A DNA stretch of 64,000 nucleotides from Nepenthes gracilis (lineage: Eukaryota; Streptophyta; Magnoliopsida; Caryophyllales; Nepenthaceae): contig BSYO01000020.1 in assembly GCA_033239525.1 (NCBI GenBank), forward strand, positions 4,961,892 to 5,025,891, given 5' to 3'. The notes under the pieces were generated by a model, which worked only from the letters and a program-made list of their open reading frames with translations, was not told the DNA's origin and ran no database searches. The translations under genes and the position numbers were made by a program. Every line of letters begins with the position of its first letter. Position 1 is the first letter of the stretch. This document shows, one piece after another, positions 60,301-64,000 of this stretch.

Positions 60301-62371
60301 ACTTTTTTAGGTCTTAGGCAACTTAGTGGAGAAAAACCCGACTGTGTGGCATGAATTCCTTTCTTATGATCCCTCTATTTGTCTCATCCACTACTAATTG
60401 GAAAACATTTCGTGTTCTACATGTTTTTTAAGATAAGAATGCACGTTCCCCAAAGGCAAGACTAGTACCATAAATTATAGTCCTAACATACATAAGTGGT
60501 TAAAAAAACTTGAAGCGATGCCAAAATAATCTCAAATCAAAAAGTAAACAATAAAAGTTTCAAAAGAAATGGTCAACTATATGAAGATAGGTAGATGCAT
60601 GCCAACAGGCACACAAATCATCGATACAACAAAACAAAGCAACAAAAAGGAGCAGCTGAGGACTGCCTCTATATTTCAGACTCAAAGCTTATGAACCATG
60701 ACAGTATAGATTTCCTCATAAAGAATGCAGAAGTTTCACTTGTCCGCTTGATCCTCAAATAATGTTTGCATCAAACAATAACTGCATATAAGAGCTACAA
60801 TACAACACATCTGGTAGTGGAATGCCTAACTAACAGGCATCAATAGTGCCCGTGAGGGATTCTTCCACTTGGTTTTGGAATATATATATCATCATGTCAT
60901 TTCCATATATACATGTATGTTAATCAAGACTGCCATAGGTCCACATGTGAGGCCATTTATAATAAATTACCTTTTGCCATTCAGGTTGGAGTTTAAGGCA
61001 AATTAATTGAAAGTTAGCATGTCAAAAGCTATAAATTTTTTCCCTACTACATTCAGCAACGGCTTTCCAAGTCTCAGCACCACCCCCTCCACCACGGGCA
61101 AGAAAATATGGATCTACCCCAAGGTCCTTGATTTAACACATTAGTAATCACTAATCACTCTTATAATAGATGAGGTGTTCAAACCGTCCAAAACCAACCC
61201 ATTTGTGTTACCTCCTCAGTGAGGTACTTCTAACTCGTTTGGGATGCTATGATGCCTGACTTTTATTTTTGGGAGTTATTGTCCATCAATAGTAAAGTGA
61301 TAAGCAAGCATTTGCGAAAGTGCAATGAGATGCAAATAAGGACTTGAGAATAAATAAAAAAAATATTATCAAATTTGCACTATAAAATAGAACAATATAT
61401 TAAAAGCATACTCACCATGCAAGCCCCTAGGTGAAAGATCCTGAAGCATTGACCCACATTCAGTGACAAAACCGACTGCAACTTCAACACTATCATCTGT
61501 AGGCTGGTCCAACAAAATCGTGAGCAGTTCTAGAGCAATAAGCTCATGAGCCACTTGCTGGTTCACAAGATGCGCTATGAACTTAACAGCTGCTAATAGT
61601 TGGGGCTGTCAAAAATGTCCTAACAAATTTCGAAAATTCAATCGATTCAACAAATATAGGAAAACAGTGTCAAGCAAACATTAAAACATACTAAGCACCT
61701 TATCATTACGCTTCTATGCCCTCTTAAGCTACAAAATTATTCTTCTCAAGAGAAGATCTCCAATTTCAGGGAACTTAGTGTTTACAACAGCAACCAGCGC
61801 AGAGAAAACGTCAGTGAAACCTGGGGATGCCATTTGGGACTTCATACATGACTGACAAAAGAGACCCCTTCCCCTAATCAAATTCTCACTGAACAACTCC
61901 GGAATAATGTTCTTTACATTGGTGGCATTAACCTTGTTAACCAAACCATTTATACTCTTCCAAAGGGCATCCTATGTCAGGCGCTGGTTCTCAACACTGC
62001 TTTTGTCCTCCACTTCTTTCATCATTCTAGCAAGCTTAAATGGTAGAATATAAACACCTCCAGTACGCCCAAGAATTGCCAAATCACTAGCTGGATTTGC
62101 TTCAGTTAATGCAGATGGCTTTTTGTGGCTTTACATCTATTTCCACCATTCTGTCTCCCTTCCCTTTCGATTTGGCAACTCCTTCCTTCCTTTCATCTCT
62201 TGAAATCTCTCTCCTAGATCTCACATTCCCATCCTCGATTTCACTTCTTATCATCCTATTTTTATCGTTACTAACTGACGATGGCAACGGCAACAGTAAT
62301 TGACAGCGAACGTCGGCGGCAAACCTCCTGACCCAGAACGGTGACGGCGACCACAACGGTGACTCTGGCAC
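57386..62371 (-). pseudogene. CWC22: pre-mRNA splicing factor CWC22, N-terminal two-thirds, decayed
   Basis: CWC22 is a spliceosome protein with MIF4G and MA3 domains that guides eIF4AIII to exon junctions. Exons: 62371-61699, 61605-61416, (one missing), 59669-59564, 59285-59015, 57691-57386. Motifs: GGVYILPFKLARMMKEVED, NKVNATNVKNIIPELFSENL, GRGLFCQSCMKSQMASPGF, MLQDLSPRGLHG (MIF4G), [75 protein letters not shown] and AYIRLTEEDTT (MA3). Damage: frameshift near 62110, stops for Trp (near 61970), Gln and Tyr (61720-61735), frameshift near 59135, a stop at the LLGTNALPW site and one at the exon end near 57388. The FERFRG exon expected between 61416 and 59669 is not found. Splice sites are intact. 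The C-terminal part lies beyond or is lost. Confidence 0.88.
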
Positions 62372-62424
62372 GGGAGGCTTGGTCTGCAGAAGCTCGAACT
62401 CCCTTTCACCCTACTGCACGCCTC

Positions 62425-62432
62425 TATTTATA
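62425..62432 (-). promoter_or_regulatory. TATA box upstream of CWC22 copy
   Basis: TATAAATA on the minus strand, 54-61 bases upstream of the presumed ATG at 62371. Confidence 0.5.
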
Positions 62433-62679
62433 ATCCCACCACCATGGTCGACTGAGTAAATGAGCAGGAAACTAAATCGATGGAAACGCCTTCAGATTTG
62501 GCAACGGAGAATGAAACGGCCGAGTGACGGCGTCGGTTCGAGGAAGAGAAACTGCCGATTGGATGAATGGTAAAAGGAAAACGGCTGACGGCAGCTGATA
62601 AAGAGAAGTAAAGAGGAAACGAAGCGCCAGAGTGCGAGACAGAGAGAGAGACCTGGCGACGCAGCGTCCCCTGCTATTC

Positions 62680-62860
62680 CCCTTTGGGCCGTCCGATCAA
62701 ACCGACGGCCCAGATTTCCCTTTATTTTTTTAAAATAAATATTAGAAACAACAGATCTGGACCGTCCGTTATCCTACGGCCCAGATTTTAAAAAATATTT
62801 TGAATCTGGGCCGTCGGTTTTAATGTGAAGATCCGACGGCCCAGATTTTGAAATAATATT
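62680..62860. promoter_or_regulatory. cluster of site II motifs with a 15-bp hairpin
   Basis: GGCCCA/TGGGCC cores at 62707, 62778, 62808 and 62839, mostly within GACGGCCCAGATTT words. 62803-62817 and 62833-62847 are perfect reverse complements (15 bp, 15-base loop). The cluster lies between the CWC22 start (minus) and a plus-strand telo-box leader, as in a two-way promoter. Confidence 0.65.
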
Positions 62861-62969
62861 GACCGTCAGATCTTTGACACGTGGACGGTCGAGATCTAGA
62901 GTTGAAAATTTTGAAAATAATCCCCTGAATTCGTCTTCCTCCTCTTCGCATTCTGAAACCGTTCCCTCT

Positions 62970-62978
62970 AAACCCTAA
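62970..62978 (+). promoter_or_regulatory. telo-box of plus-strand leader
   Basis: AAACCCTAA followed by CACTGTCGCCGCTCGCCTTC; the leader after it closely resembles the helicase leader at 44402-44465. Confidence 0.6.
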
Positions 62979-63165
62979 TCCTCTCACTGTCGCCGCTCGC
63001 CTTCGCCGTTCTCTCTCTGTCACTTTCTCAAGCCCTCACCATCGACTTTCTCTCTCACTTTCTCTCTCTCTATCTATCTCACTAATCCTCGCTGTCGCCG
63101 TTCTCTCTCTCTCTCTCACTTTCTCAAGCCCTCTCGTCCCTGTCGCCTCTCTCTGCATATCTCAT
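62979..63165 (+). other. CT-rich leader of an unidentified plus-strand transcript
   Basis: Repeats of CTGTCGCCGTTCTCTCTCTCTC. Shares a ~27-base stretch with the helicase leader. No ATG reading into a known protein follows. Confidence 0.5.
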
Positions 63166-63432
63166 TTGATTTTTTTGCTTCACAAAATTTGACGAAAAAG
63201 AAATTTTGTCAACATTTGTGCCATTAATAAAGTTTTTTTTCAATTACAAAGTTTGAGAAAGAAAAATTGTAAAGTTTGTTGGCGATGGATTTGGGACCGT
63301 GGTCATCGGCGGTGGTCATTGGAGATGGAAATCCCGTTAAGAAATATTCTGTCCATTGCATTTGTGCCGAATGTTGCTTTCTGCGGATGGTGGTCATTGG
63401 CGATGGCAGTGGTCGTCATTGCATTACAAATT

Positions 63433-63466
<34 letters not shown>

Positions 63467-64000
63467 CGGGTGTGTTTAGCGTAGAAGCCAGGCAAATGAT
63501 GTTCCTGGATAGAGTTAAAGAAGCCTAGAATCTTGTTGGCTAAAATTTATTGCTAGTTTGAATAATCTATACAGTAATCATTGTTTTTGGTGTAACACCT
63601 GCATTGGAAGAGAAATAGAGTGACATTCCAGTTGCATATACTTCAATTTTTTTCCATGGTTTTCCACATTAAACCACCGATGGATTATCATTCAATTGGA
63701 AAATAAAATTTGGAAATTCTTTATAGCACATTATGTGGTTGGAGGTCATGAAAATACGGCATAAACATCGTTTCTACAATGTAAGGACAGGACTTTGCAC
63801 ATCTGACCCTTCTGAACCTATAGAAATGCAACCTCATACATTAAGCTGCCTGCTTAAAAATGCAACGTGTTCATGCTTATTAAATATTTGTCTGTGCATG
63901 TTTTAGATATTTTAGGTCTCTTATCCCATGTTCCGCCTAGTATTTCCCATTTCTCCATTTCACGAAGTCTTTGCTTTCAAGAGTTCTTAAAGTTCAATGA
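63166..64000. other. no confident gene to the window end
   Basis: The frame 63253-63528 (+) crosses a 31-base T run (63436-63466) and matches no family. An unseen gene may start to the right. Confidence 0.4.

Noticed and set aside
63253..63528. 91-residue frame after the telo-box leader
   Set aside because: Runs through a 31-base T tract; no similarity to the helicase despite the shared leader.
1..64000. tRNA, rRNA or organelle DNA
   Set aside because: No cloverleaf with a TTCGA-type T-arm or rRNA core word was noticed; this was by eye and not exhaustive.

Overview
This 64 kb window is nuclear DNA from a flowering plant. It carries spliced exons of plant housekeeping families, Ty1/copia elements primed by initiator-Met tRNA, a large non-coding LTR element with a GGCGCC-type primer site, and promoters with telo-box and site II (TGGGCC) motifs. 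The 100-base N run at 11227-11326 shows it is a scaffold. Nothing is bacterial: no CRISPR, operon or phage feature was seen. The species cannot be named from the sequence.

Layout. 1-2.9 kb: the last exon of a DUF1218 membrane protein, with an intron expanded by about four copies of a ~325 bp tandem repeat. 2.9-6.1 kb: a truncated Ty1/copia element (- strand). 6.3-9.8 kb and 38.3-42.7 kb: two arms of a large inverted repeat, each with the 3' part of the same copia insertion plus the same host flank. 11.3-37.2 kb, between the arms: a ~9.5 kb tandem duplication. Each unit carries an EXO70 exocyst gene (- strand, E-clade-like), a small unidentified spliced gene (+), a gag-like retroelement remnant and an LTR-like remnant. 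A third, partial unit follows. Unit 1 alone contains a 6.27 kb LTR element (17756-24025) whose LTRs hold GC-rich minisatellites made of short hairpin units. Unit 2 has the empty target site.

42.7-64 kb: a patchwork of gene fragments that keep introns and splice sites. It holds an N-terminal scrap of a DBP5/RH38-type DEAD-box helicase (44.5-44.7 kb), three exons of a CLU/FRIENDLY/REC-family protein on the opposite strand (49.1-49.8 kb), five helicase exons encoding all of RecA domain 2 (49.9-53.4 kb), and a CWC22 splicing-factor copy on the - strand (57.4-62.4 kb) with at least four in-frame stops, a frameshift and a missing exon. Upstream of CWC22 lies a site II/telo-box region whose + strand leader resembles that of the helicase fragment.

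The genes do not form a pathway. The interest is structural: an inverted repeat enclosing a tandem EXO70 duplication, hairpin minisatellites inside LTRs, and intron-bearing gene fragments. The two EXO70 copies carry many indels at different places, mostly in GC-rich stretches. I therefore cannot separate gene decay from uncorrected long-read errors there. All gene identities come from recognising protein motifs by eye; no search was run.
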